46,574 nucleotides of DNA, from assembly GCA_009746045.1 (NCBI GenBank), contig RPFO01000737.1, positions 1 to 46,574 on the forward strand, read 5' to 3'. Each line of letters starts with the position of its first letter. Positions within the stretch are counted from its first letter, which is position 1. This stretch comes from Mesostigma viride. Lineage: Eukaryota > Streptophyta > Mesostigmatophyceae > Mesostigmatales > Mesostigmataceae. Both the position numbers and the translations under genes were made by a program. This document shows positions 39,503-46,574 of this stretch, one piece after another. The notes beneath the pieces are model-generated. The model was not told the origin of the DNA, did no database searches, and saw nothing but the letters and a program-made list of their open reading frames with translations.

Positions 39503-40118
39503 AGTTAACGTAAAGGATTTACGTTAGATGGATAGAGATTGTTACGCTCTTTCCAACGGCACCTTGAACGCCTCATTTGGTTAAGGAACGTAAAAGTTAT
39601 GACGTTTCCTAGGCTGTGCCGACAGTACCCGGCGCGCCACTGTGGGCGCGTACGGACACAGGATGTACAAGTGTCACTTTGATAGTCCGCAGGACGTTGA
39701 CAGGACTTGTACAGGACTTGATGGTCAATTGATAGGTAGGCGCACTGTAGCGCGCCAGGACCTATGAGACAATTGATGCTGACTAGTGTACGGATAGGTC
39801 CACAGGACTAGCCGTATGGACAATTGATAGATCTGCGCGCCAAAGGCGTGCCAGAGTCTGTGTAATCAATTGATTGACAGTTCAGCTGTGACAGTGCAGC
39901 TGAATACTTGGACGCGTCCCTAGCAAGCTATATGTGTGACTTGGTCGCACCGGGACGCTAGCTCTTGCGTGCACGCTCTCTTGGCATAACGACCCTGTCG
40001 TCTGTGCTACGTGCAGTCTCGGACTTGACGTGACTTACGTCTGTGTTTCCTGATTATAATAAAGGCAACTTTCCTGCAAGAGCCATGGATTCCCTCGGTG
40101 GTAAACTCTCATTCAACT
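39503..40118 (+). repeat. 3' LTR of element B
   Basis: Direct repeat of 29131-29746. The only differences I saw are at TGTGTTTCCTGATT against TGTGTTTGCTCATT. It follows the purine tract directly; GGTAA follows it. Confidence 0.93.
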
Positions 40119-40186
40119 GGTAATGAAAAATTGCAAAGGGTATAGGCTATATATAGGGCTATATATACAGGAATAATATTTCCCGG

Positions 40187-40230
40187 GGTGGCTGAAAAAG
40201 AAGTCGTGCACGAGAATCCACTCCACCTCC
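40187..40230. repeat. Inverted sub-repeat around an AT-rich core in each arm
   Basis: GAAAAAGAAGTCGTGCACGA GAATCC... here is an inverted relative of 29060-29110 (GGATTCTCTTGCACTACTTC on the plus strand). In the unoccupied arm they enclose a ~100-bp AT-rich core containing CTATATATAG and TAATTATATG. This layout suits a bidirectional promoter or replication origin. Both large insertions (B and the LINE) landed in this core. Confidence 0.55.
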
Positions 40231-40609
40231 GATGGTCGGGGGCGGCGGGAGAGGTGGCGGCAGGTTCGCTCGCCCCCCGTCCCGGGTCCGTCGCGCCCCG
40301 AGTCTGGATGTGTTTGAAATGTCCTTTTCCCTCCTGGAGGGGCGGCGCGGGCGGGTGGGGGGTCGAGGGTGGATGAGAATGCGTGGTTTCGGTCGGGCTT
40401 CTTTTGGGCTCGGATCCGTTCCAGTCTGCGTCCCGGCGCCCCCCGGGCCGGGGTTGGGAGGGGGTTGCGCTCGCCCCCCGGGACGGCCGTGTGGGTGGTC
40501 CGCTACCCTGGGCCCGGCGACCCTGAGTAAGTGACGGGTGCAAGTCTACGTCCCGGCGCCCCCCGGGCCGGGGTTAAGAGGGGGCTGCGCTTACGGGGGA
40601 GGGAATAAA

Positions 40610-41539
40610 ATGTGGGGGTACGATAACAGCGGCGACGGGCGAGAAACGGAGATGGCAACCCCGGAGTTCTACGTGACGAACGACGCGGAGGACAAGTGGC
40701 GCCAGAGGGTGGGGTCTTCGGTGCAGACCTTCAACTCTGCCCTGCGGTACAAGTGCGCGAAGACGGGGAGGGGGTTCAAGCGTTTCCGCGAGTCGAAGGC
40801 CCGCGACATGTGGGACGGCAAGTGCGCCAAGTGCGCGACCCCGATCCGCTTCCACTCGTCGGAGGAGGTCCCCCGCATGGGGATCCTGGTGCGTTATCTG
40901 GTCCCGGACGGCGCGGGGCTGTCTCTGACCGAGTCGGCGACGGGCATGCCCCCCGAGTGGAGGTGCGGGCGTTGCAGGGTGGGCCCTCTGGAATCGGAGT
41001 ACGACGAGCTGAAGCACCTCAGGATGGAGGAGGAGTACCTGCGCGCCCGGAAGGGGCTGCCCATCCCGGACGACTCCCCGCCCGTGCTGCCCTTCCCGGA
41101 GGCGGCACCGGCCGGGAAGCGGCCCAGGAGCCCTTGCCAGCATTACGGGGAGTGCCCCCCCGATGTCGACCCCGCGGTGTGGTCGCACGTGAAGAAAGCG
41201 TTCTACGGCGTGCAGTCGAGGGTGAAGGCCGACCTGCCCCTGAGCTGGCAGTCCACGCCCCACGGGGAGCGAGACCTGTCCCCGCGCCTGCTGGAGGCCG
41301 TCAGGAAACTGGAGAGCCAGGAGTGGCGCTGCGGCCACTGCGAGGGGCGGATGTCGCTGGACTCCCCTGAGCTCGCCCCGTCCCCCGACAAGACGGACAC
41401 GTTCGACAGGACGTACTTCCCCGACAACTACAGGTGGCTGCACGCGGGGTGCAACCGGGCCAAAGCCGTGGACGACTCCATAGACCAGTGCAGGCGCAGG
41501 ATGGCGGAGTACGAGAAGCTGCCGGACCCCGTGGAATGA
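40610..41539 (+). CDS. HNH-type zinc-binding nuclease, left-arm copy
   Basis: Frame open from 40538 (333 codons); I prefer ATG 40610 (309 aa), as the first 24 codons lie in a duplicated GC-rich leader. Numbering from 40538: Cys pairs C96/C99 (CAKC), C143/C146 (WRCGRC), C200/C206 and C265/C268 (WRCGHC), then D290-R291, N297, H302 and the end motif GCNRAK (C305, N306, K309). The pattern C-x2-C...D-R...Y..N...H..CN.AK is that of HNH/endonuclease-VII-like nucleases. WRCGxC and a preceding zinc pair occur twice, so the protein may be an ancient internal duplication with only the second half catalytic. AATAAA follows at 41555-41560. Confidence 0.7.
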   Translation: MWGYDNSGDGRETEMATPEFYVTNDAEDKWRQRVGSSVQTFNSALRYKCAKTGRGFKRFRESKARDMWDGKCAKCATPIRFHSSEEVPRMGILVRYLVPDGAGLSLTESATGMPPEWRCGRCRVGPLESEYDELKHLRMEEEYLRARKGLPIPDDSPPVLPFPEAAPAGKRPRSPCQHYGECPPDVDPAVWSHVKKAFYGVQSRVKADLPLSWQSTPHGERDLSPRLLEAVRKLESQEWRCGHCEGRMSLDSPELAPSPDKTDTFDRTYFPDNYRWLHAGCNRAKAVDDSIDQCRRRMAEYEKLPDPVE

Positions 41540-41624
41540 TGAACGCCGTATGCTAATAAAGACACCCCTCGTCCAATGCCACGTGTCACCTCATCGCTAG
41601 ACAGTCCCAAAGCAAAAAGGGCCA

Positions 41625-41755
41625 AAGCATAAGGGGCTGGTTTCAAACAGGGTGGGCCGGGTTTGACAGCATAAGAGGCTGGTTTCAAACAGGGTTCGCC
41701 AGCATAAGGGGCTGGTTTCAAACAGGGTGGGCCGGGTTTGACAGCATAAGGGCCG
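41625..41755. repeat. ~42-bp tandem repeat, three units, downstream of the HNH gene
   Basis: Units of CATAAGGGGCTGGTTTCAAA followed by CAGGGTGGGCCGGGTTTGACAG, the middle one shortened. Mirrored at 41992-42122. Confidence 0.85.
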
Positions 41756-41873
41756 GTGCGGTTACTGGAAAAAATATCTAACCCCATGGTATAGGATATA
41801 CCTGAGAGTCTAGGCCCCTACCGGCCCTGTCCAGGGCCTGCCATGGGACATGTCCCCGGGACTGATCAGAAAC

Positions 41874-43590
41874 GTTTCTGATCAGTCCCGGGGACATGTC
41901 CCATGGCAGGCCCTGGACAGGGCCGGTAGGGGCCTAGACTCTCAGGTATATCCTATACCATGGGGTTAGATATTTTTTCCAGTAACCGCACCGGCCCTTA
42001 TGCTGTCAAACCCGGCCCACCCAGTTTGAAACCAGCCCCTTATGCTGGCGAACCCTGTTTGAAACCAGCCTCTTATGCTGTCAAACCCGGCCCACCCTGT
42101 TTGAAACCAGCCCCTTATGCTTTGGCCCTTTTTGCTTTGGGACTGTCTAGCGATGAGGTGACACGTGGCATTGGACGAGGGGTGTCTTTATTAGCATACG
42201 GCGTTCATCATTCCACGGGGTCCGGCAGCTTCTCGTACTCCGCCATCCTGCGCCTGCACTGGTCTATGGAGTCGTCCACGGCTTTGGCCCGGTTGCACCC
42301 CGCGTGCAGCCACCTGTAGTTGTCGGGGAAGTACGTCCTGTCGAACGTGTCCGTCTTGTCGGGGGACGGGGCGAGCTCAGGGGAGTCCAGCGACATCCGC
42401 CCCTCGCAGTGGCCGCAGCGCCACTCCTGGCTCTCCAGTTTCCTGACGGCCTCCAGCAGGCGCGGGGACAGGTCTCGCTCCCCGTGGGGCGTGGACTGCC
42501 AGCTCAGGGGCAGGTCGGCCTTCACCCTCGACTGCACGCCGTAGAACGCTTTCTTCACGTGCGACCACACCGCGGGGTCGACATCGGGGGGGCACTCCCC
42601 GTAATGCTGGCAAGGGCTCCTGGGCCGCTTCCCGGCCGGTGCCGCCTCCGGGAAGGGCAGCACGGGCGGGGAGTCGTCCGGGATGGGCAGCCCCTTCCGG
42701 GCGCGCAGGTACTCCTCCTCCATCCTGAGGTGCTTCAGCTCGTCGTACTCCGATTCCAGAGGGCCCACCCTGCAACGCCCGCACCTCCACTCGGGGGGCA
42801 TGCCCGTCGCCGACTCGGTCAGAGACAGCCCCGCGCCGTCCGGGACCAGATAACGCACCAGGATCCCCATGCGGGGGACCTCCTCCGACGAGTGGAAGCG
42901 GATCGGGGTCGCGCACTTGGCGCACTTGCCGTCCCACATGTCGCGGGCCTTCGACTCGCGGAAACGCTTGAACCCCCTCCCCGTCTTCGCGCACTTGTAC
43001 CGCAGGGCAGAGTTGAAGGTCTGCACCGAAGACCCCACCCTCTGGCGCCACTTGTCCTCCGCGTCGTTCGTCACGTAGAACTCCGGGGTTGCCATCTCCG
43101 TTTCTCGCCCGTCGCCGCTGTTATCGTACCCCCACATTTTATTCCCTCCCCCGTAAGCGCAGCCCCCTCTTAACCCCGGCCCGGGGGGCGCCGGGACGTA
43201 GACTTGCACCCGTCACTTACTCAGGGTCGCCGGGCCCAGGGTAGCGGACCACCCACACGGCCGTCCCGGGGGGCGAGCGCAACCCCTCCCAACCCCGGCC
43301 CGGGGGGCGCCGGGACGCAGACTGGAACGGATCCGAGCCCAAAAGAAGCCCGACCGAAACCACGCATTCTCATCCACCCTCGACCCCCCACCCGCCCGCG
43401 CCGCCCCTCCAGGAGGGAAAAGGACATTTCAAACACATCCAGACTCGGGGCGCGACGGACCCGGGACGGGGGGCGAGCGAACCTGCCGCCACCTCTCCCG
43501 CCGCCCCCGACCATCGGAGGTGGAGTGGATTCTCGTGCACGACTTCTTTTTCAGCCACCCCGGGAAATATTATTCCTGTATATATAGCCC
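41874..43590. repeat. Palindrome right arm, inner segment
   Basis: Mirror of 40157-41873 without spacer: the centre reads CTGATCAGAAACGTTTCTGA. It is cut at 43590 by an RLE LINE with TSD TATATATAGCCC (43579-43590, 45012-45023). Confidence 0.96.
42208..43137 (-). CDS. HNH-type zinc-binding nuclease, right-arm copy
   Basis: Mirror image of the left-arm gene; the 333-residue frame (42208-43209) is identical in sequence. The two genes converge on the palindrome centre, their stops 668 bp apart. AATAAA on the minus strand at 42187-42192. Perfect protein identity in two arms that have each received their own transposon suggests recent origin of the palindrome or ongoing gene conversion. Confidence 0.7.
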   Translation of the reverse strand: MWGYDNSGDGRETEMATPEFYVTNDAEDKWRQRVGSSVQTFNSALRYKCAKTGRGFKRFRESKARDMWDGKCAKCATPIRFHSSEEVPRMGILVRYLVPDGAGLSLTESATGMPPEWRCGRCRVGPLESEYDELKHLRMEEEYLRARKGLPIPDDSPPVLPFPEAAPAGKRPRSPCQHYGECPPDVDPAVWSHVKKAFYGVQSRVKADLPLSWQSTPHGERDLSPRLLEAVRKLESQEWRCGHCEGRMSLDSPELAPSPDKTDTFDRTYFPDNYRWLHAGCNRAKAVDDSIDQCRRRMAEYEKLPDPVE

Positions 43591-45011
43591 GTCTCAGGTC
43601 CGGCTGGCCGCCGAGGGCCACGACGAACGCATCCAGTCGGCCTTGGCGCAGCTGGTCCCGGGCCCCGACCTCCCGCCACATGCTATTCGCATTGCCTCCC
43701 TGCCTGCACGGATGGGTGGCTGCGGTCTGACTCGTGCCGCCCGGCTGGCCCCAGCAGCCTTTTTGGGCTCCGTCGCTCAGTCGTGGGCGGAAAGCTGCCG
43801 GCTCCTGCCCCTTTTGGCAACGGCAGCGCCTGACCTCCTGGACCCCAGCAGCCCTTTGCCCTTCGTCACCGCCATCCAGGAGGCCTATGCTGAGATCCAG
43901 CAGGCCTGTTCTCCCGTCCTGCCGCTCAGGCGGTACAAAGCGCCACCCTCCTCGCGGCACTCCCTCGGTCGGTCGCCTCCGTTCAATCTCCGCCGCCGCA
44001 TTCCCTGCTCGCGTCATCGATAAACACCAGAAAACCTACGCGGGTATTCTGCACACGGCTGATTGGATTGCTCTTTTCGCGGACCTCAACGCCCAGGGAC
44101 GTGCGTGGCTGTTCTCGCTTTCCTTGCGGAGTGTGGGCTCGGCGTACCTTCGTGCTCTTCCCATGGCCCCCCCATTCGCCTTGGCTCCCAGCCACTACTC
44201 GGTGGCGCTCCGGCACCAGCTATTTGCCCCGCAGCCTCTTGTTTCCGGCCGGGCGGCCTTGTGGTAGCTGTGGGCAGCCGCTGGATCCCACGGGGACTCA
44301 CTACCTTGCCTGCATGGGGGCCAACAGAATCAGAATTGGTATTTGTATTTGCACACTGTCCTCCTGACGGTGGTGCTCGCCATGATTCGGTCGGTTTTCC
44401 CCCCACGCGAACATCCGGTCGAGGATGCGGATGGCGCTGCCTTCTATTCCCCCAACCACCGGCCTGACATCGTGGTGCTGGACTTTGAGGGGGGTGGCCG
44501 GCATCTGCTTATTGACGTTTCGGTGGCGCGGCCCTTGGCTCTTAGCCACGTGGCTGGGGCCTCCCTCACGGCAGGTTACACGGCGGACCGGGCGGAGCGG
44601 GCCAAGCTCCTGGCCTACGGCGACGTCGGGCACCATCGTGTGGTGCCCTTTGTCCTGGAGGAGTTTGGGGCCATGGGGCCCCTGACCTCCGCCTTCTTCA
44701 AGGAGTGTTGCCGGCTCCGGGAGGACCGGCTGGACCTGGAGGGCCAGCGGGCCCCATGGTCGGCGCGGACCTGGACGTCATATTGGCGTCAGCGCTTGTC
44801 GGTGGCGCTGACTCGGGCCATGGCGGACATCATGCTCCGCCGTACGCGGGCTGATTTTGCGGTGCAGCAGGCTATTAGGTTCCTCCCGTTAGGCGTTTCC
44901 ATTGGTCTTATCGTAGTATAGAGCTTTGACATGGCTCTGTATATAGGTTTTATAGCTGGGCGTTTGCTTTGGTTTGAGTGATTTCTCTGCTGTAAGTAAT
45001 TATATTTTTAA
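43591..45011 (+). mobile_element. RLE LINE copy in the right palindrome arm, 12-bp TSD
   Basis: Starts in mid protein (QVRLAAEGHDERIQSALAQL), ends with the RLE 3' UTR and GTAAGTAATTATATTTTTAA. TSD TATATATAGCCC on both sides; the left arm at 40147-40158 holds the single-copy target. 5'-truncated like all other copies here. Confidence 0.92.
43592..44872 (+). pseudogene. RLE LINE C-terminal polyprotein, several frameshifts
   Basis: Frame 2 to about 44020 (LPARMGGCGLTRAARLAPAA). Frame 3 then runs about 44020-44245 (KHQKTYAGILHTADWIALFA). The zinc-knuckle part PAGRPCGSCGQPLDPTGTHY is in the frame of 44068-44367. The frame of 44343-44921 carries FYSPNHRPDIVVLDFEGGG, LLIDVSVARP and RRTRADFAVQQ. Three indels; near-identical in nucleotide sequence to 25157-26406. 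Confidence 0.83.
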
Positions 45012-45023
45012 TATATATAGCCC

Positions 45024-45388
45024 TATATATAGCCTATACCCTTTGCAATTTTTCATTACCCATATAATATTTTTTGAAAGAGTCTAAAAAGAAGTAGTGC
45101 AAGAGAATCCAAGCAAGCGTCGCCCATCGGGAGGGCCGGGGCGGGGGGCGAGCGAAATCGGCGGGGCCTCTCCGGCCTCTCGCCGGTCGGAGGTGGATTA
45201 CCTTCTCCCCCTCGTTTGCCCCTTCGCCGCCTCCCGGGGCCGGGACAGGCGACGGCGGCGGTGGAGATTAACAGGACTTCTGTTCGGACCGGGGGCTCCG
45301 GGGGGTCCAAGGGGTCTAGGGGGTCTAGGGGGTCCAGGGGGACTGGGGGCTGCAGAGGCTCTGGGGGGGTAGCTCACGTAGTTGCTGG
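45024..45388. repeat. Palindrome right arm, outer segment
   Basis: Mirror of 40123-40157 and then, without interruption, of 28795-29130. It therefore holds the unoccupied target of element B (CATTACCCATATAAT at 45053-45067). Arm homology stops at GTTGCTGG 45388. Confidence 0.93.
45295..45355. repeat. GGGGGTCTAG-type G-rich repeats
   Basis: Imperfect 9-10-bp units (GGGGTCCAAGGGGTCTAGGG) with four or more G-runs, able to form a G-quadruplex. Mirrored at 28840-28895. Confidence 0.7.
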
Positions 45389-45455
45389 GAAAGGCTTTAG
45401 GGTGGCTTTCACCGTGGCTAAGGCACCCCTAAACCCTTCCCAGCAACTGCGTGAG
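45372..45455. repeat. Hairpin at the outer end of the right arm
   Basis: CTCACGTAGTTGCTGGGAA at 45372-45390 pairs with TTCCCAGCAACTGCGTGAG at 45437-45455; with mismatches the arms extend inward over ~34 bp. The stretch from 45436 (CCAGCAACTGCGTGAGTGAC) is a diverged third copy of the arm end, in the same orientation as 28795. The loop side holds CCCTAAACCC and TTTAGGG. Confidence 0.75.
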
Positions 45456-45900
45456 TGACCCCCCTCTTTTCCCCCTGTTCCCCCTGCGTGTCCCCCCACG
45501 TTCCGCGCCGAGTGCTTGGGGACCCCGCAGCGTGTCCCCCCTGCGTGTTCCCCCGTTCCCCCCCTGCGTGTCCCCCGTTCCCGCGCCGAGTGCTTGTCTG
45601 TTTCCCTGTTCCCCCCGCGCGTGATTGTTGTCCCCCGCGCGCGAGTCCGTGATCGAGAGTACGAGTGGCAAGTCCGTGTCCAGTCTCCGCTGGCGGTGTG
45701 CGTGCGTTTAATGGTCGCGCTAAAATATCTCGTCGTTCGGCAATATCAGGGTCGCGCCATGATGCATCCGGGTTGGTTGTCCGAGGCGCGTCTGATGTGC
45801 GAGTTCGTGGGCGCGTGCGTGCAGCCGTCGTCGCCGGTCATGCCGCTATGTGTATGGGGGTGATAGTGTGCGGGGTGGCGCGTTAATTTTCCCACGCGCG
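45456..45900. other. C-rich tract then GC-rich leader, no gene seen
   Basis: 45456-45625 is built from CCCCCTGCGTGTCCCCC and GCGCCGAGTGCTTG, each present two or more times. The ORF at 45516-45863 reads through this repeat and is not credible. 45640-45890 is GC-rich, non-repetitive and probably promoter-proximal for the region beginning at 45901. Confidence 0.45.
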
Positions 45901-45907
45901 TATAAAG
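45901..45907 (+). promoter_or_regulatory. TATA box
   Basis: TATAAAG in a GC-rich context (CACGCGCGTATAAAGAGCACG). The first ATGs follow at 45915 and 45923, the preferred start at 46028. The spacing suits a pol II core promoter with initiation near 45930. Confidence 0.5.
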
Positions 45908-46027
45908 AGCACGAGATGCCTCATGCAGACACGTCACCCGCACGGGCCGCTGCCGAACAGGCCCGCCGCCGGGTCGCTTTGGTCACCGCCGACCGTCACG
46001 CGCGCGCCCCGGCCGCACGCCGTGAGG

Positions 46028-46240
46028 ATGCACGTGGACACCATCGAGTGGGACCCGAGCACGGCGTACTACCAGCCCGGCGACGTGGACGAGTACGGGA
46101 GACCGATCGAGTTCAATTCGCCCACATACGAAAATTACTATCCAGAGGTCCACAATCGTTACGAGAGGCCGCGTTGTCGAGGACGGCGATCCAGACGTCC
46201 CCTCCACGATTCCCGGGATCCGGGCGAGCAGGAGGGATAG
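46028..46240 (+). CDS. Unrecognised small protein, possibly frameshifted
   Basis: ATG 46028 opens MHVDTIEWDPSTAYYQPG and then an acidic, Tyr-rich stretch (YGRPIEF, YENYYPEVHNRY), which looks like a real protein. After about 46155 this frame becomes Arg-only and stops at 46240. The -1 frame instead reads GRVVEDGDPDVPSTIPGI and SRRDRGRYGRFPPIPSTSA, staying open to TGA at 46361-46363. A one-base indel near 46155 would give a ~110-aa protein. No family recognised. A longer open frame in another register (45915 to the window end) is Arg/Pro-rich and less convincing. Confidence 0.45.
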   Translation: MHVDTIEWDPSTAYYQPGDVDEYGRPIEFNSPTYENYYPEVHNRYERPRCRGRRSRRPLHDSRDPGEQEG

Positions 46241-46356
46241 AGGCAGGTACGGCCGATTTCCACCGATTCCATCAACGTCGGCAGCCGGAGAAGGGCCGCC
46301 GACCGCCTCACGCCGCAAATGGTCATCAACCGATACTTCAACACGCGCCCCGGGGT

Positions 46357-46574
46357 CTTGAGCTTGCGCGACCAGTGAACGACCCTCCCCGACAGCCCGG
46401 CTGGCAGGACCAGACCTCGCGATCAAGGACGCCCGTTTCCTGGGGCGGACCCGTTCAATCCCATAGCGGGTGGAAGACAGCCCGCAGGGGCTCCCGAGCT
46501 TGCGGCAAAACGACAGTGAACGCTTTCCCTGCCCCCCGACATGCCCAGGACCAGCCCTCGCGATCGGACCCCTT
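46357..46574. repeat. Degenerate ~140-bp tandem repeat, runs off the window
   Basis: GAGCTTGCG...CAGTGAACG...CCC(C)GACA...CAGGACCAG(A/C)CCTCGCGATC occurs at 46357-46426 and again at about 46497-46566. Only two units are visible; the right edge is cut. Confidence 0.6.

Larger units (their letters stand above)
29131..40118 (+). mobile_element. LTR retrotransposon B, same family as A, in the palindrome arm
   Basis: LTRs of 616 bp (29131-29746, 39503-40118) differ at about two positions. TSD GGTAA at 29126-29130 and 40119-40123; the empty site is present on the complement at 45056-45060. Interior: accessory ORF, gag, TGA, pol, ~950-bp 3' region, purine tract AAAGAAAAGAAGGGATTGG. Its ends are AGTTAACG...TCAACT. 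Without the nested element C (34491-37625) it is ~7.85 kb. Gag and pol carry a frameshift each and pol is split by C, so this copy is dead. Confidence 0.93.
40124..41873. repeat. Palindrome left arm, inner segment
   Basis: Position x pairs with 83747-x in the right arm down to about 40157, where the right arm is cut by the LINE. I saw only isolated differences, such as one G in the run near 40460 and one T/A near 41664. The arm holds, from outside in, an AT-rich core (40124-40185), a GC-rich leader with a ~60-bp duplication (40424-40485, 40542-40601), the HNH gene, a 3-copy ~42-bp repeat and the centre. Confidence 0.96.

Noticed and set aside
40574-41443. 289-codon antisense ORF over the HNH gene (and its mirror 42304-43173)
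   Set aside because: Arg/Leu/Val-rich shadow of a GC-rich gene; the sense frame has the ordered Cys/His pattern.
28795-45388. Palindrome as a pure assembly or library fold-back artefact
   Set aside because: Each arm carries a different insertion with its own TSD and the arms show small differences, so they are separate sequences; long reads are still needed to be sure.
45389-45434. Interstitial telomere
   Set aside because: Only one TTTAGGG and one CCCTAAACCC; too short to claim a telomere repeat.

Overview
The window is eukaryotic and almost wholly made of nested transposable elements. Evidence for a eukaryote: two tRNA-Tyr genes with introns at the canonical position after base 37, a small gene tail with a GT-AG intron and AATAAA signals, Ty1/copia-type LTR retrotransposons, two unrelated kinds of LINE (apurinic-type endonuclease, and restriction-like endonuclease), and small DNA transposons with target-site duplications (TSDs). 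Mixed base composition and this repeat load fit an alga or other protist with a repeat-rich genome, but nothing here fixes the lineage.

Layout. 1-11010: a patchwork of decayed LINEs in both orientations (three related lineages, called A, B and C here), with tails of short tandem repeats (ATTA, TTAC, GAATT). A hAT-like MITE (9913-10369) sits inside one LINE and a SINE-like 192-bp insert inside another. 11890-12385: tandem ~200-bp repeats carrying two intron-containing tRNA-Tyr genes and a relic. 13118-14789: two fragments of a restriction-like-endonuclease (RLE) LINE. 14796-23699: an unrecognised coiled-coil gene split by LTR element A (15256-23270). 24000-26406: LINE fragments, one holding a 493-bp MITE with a 4-bp TSD. 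26690-28215: C-rich, then A/G-rich simple-sequence DNA. 28451-28778: two last exons of an unrecognised minus-strand gene.

28795-45388 is a ~4.2-kb near-perfect palindrome with no spacer (centre between 41873 and 41874), blown apart by later insertions. Each ~2.08-kb arm carries an identical gene for an HNH-type zinc-binding nuclease. LTR element B (29131-40118) sits in the left arm and an RLE LINE (43591-45011) in the right arm, and each arm keeps the empty site of the other's insertion. A gag-only LTR element C (34491-37625) sits inside the reverse transcriptase of element B. So the order of events is palindrome, then B, then C, with the right-arm LINE independent.

Elements A and B belong to one unusual copia-like family. 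The polyprotein order is Gag, (in-frame UGA), integrase, protease, reverse transcriptase, RNase H. The protease-like domain lies after the integrase and has D-T-N instead of D-T-G. The LTRs run 5'-AGTTAAC...AACT-3' instead of TG...CA, both boundaries being supported by exact 5-bp TSDs. Both also have an extra ORF before gag and a conserved tRNA T-arm-like block near the 3' LTR. This family and the nuclease palindrome are the two most interesting systems. The right end (45456-46574) is GC-rich, with a TATA box and a short unrecognised ORF.
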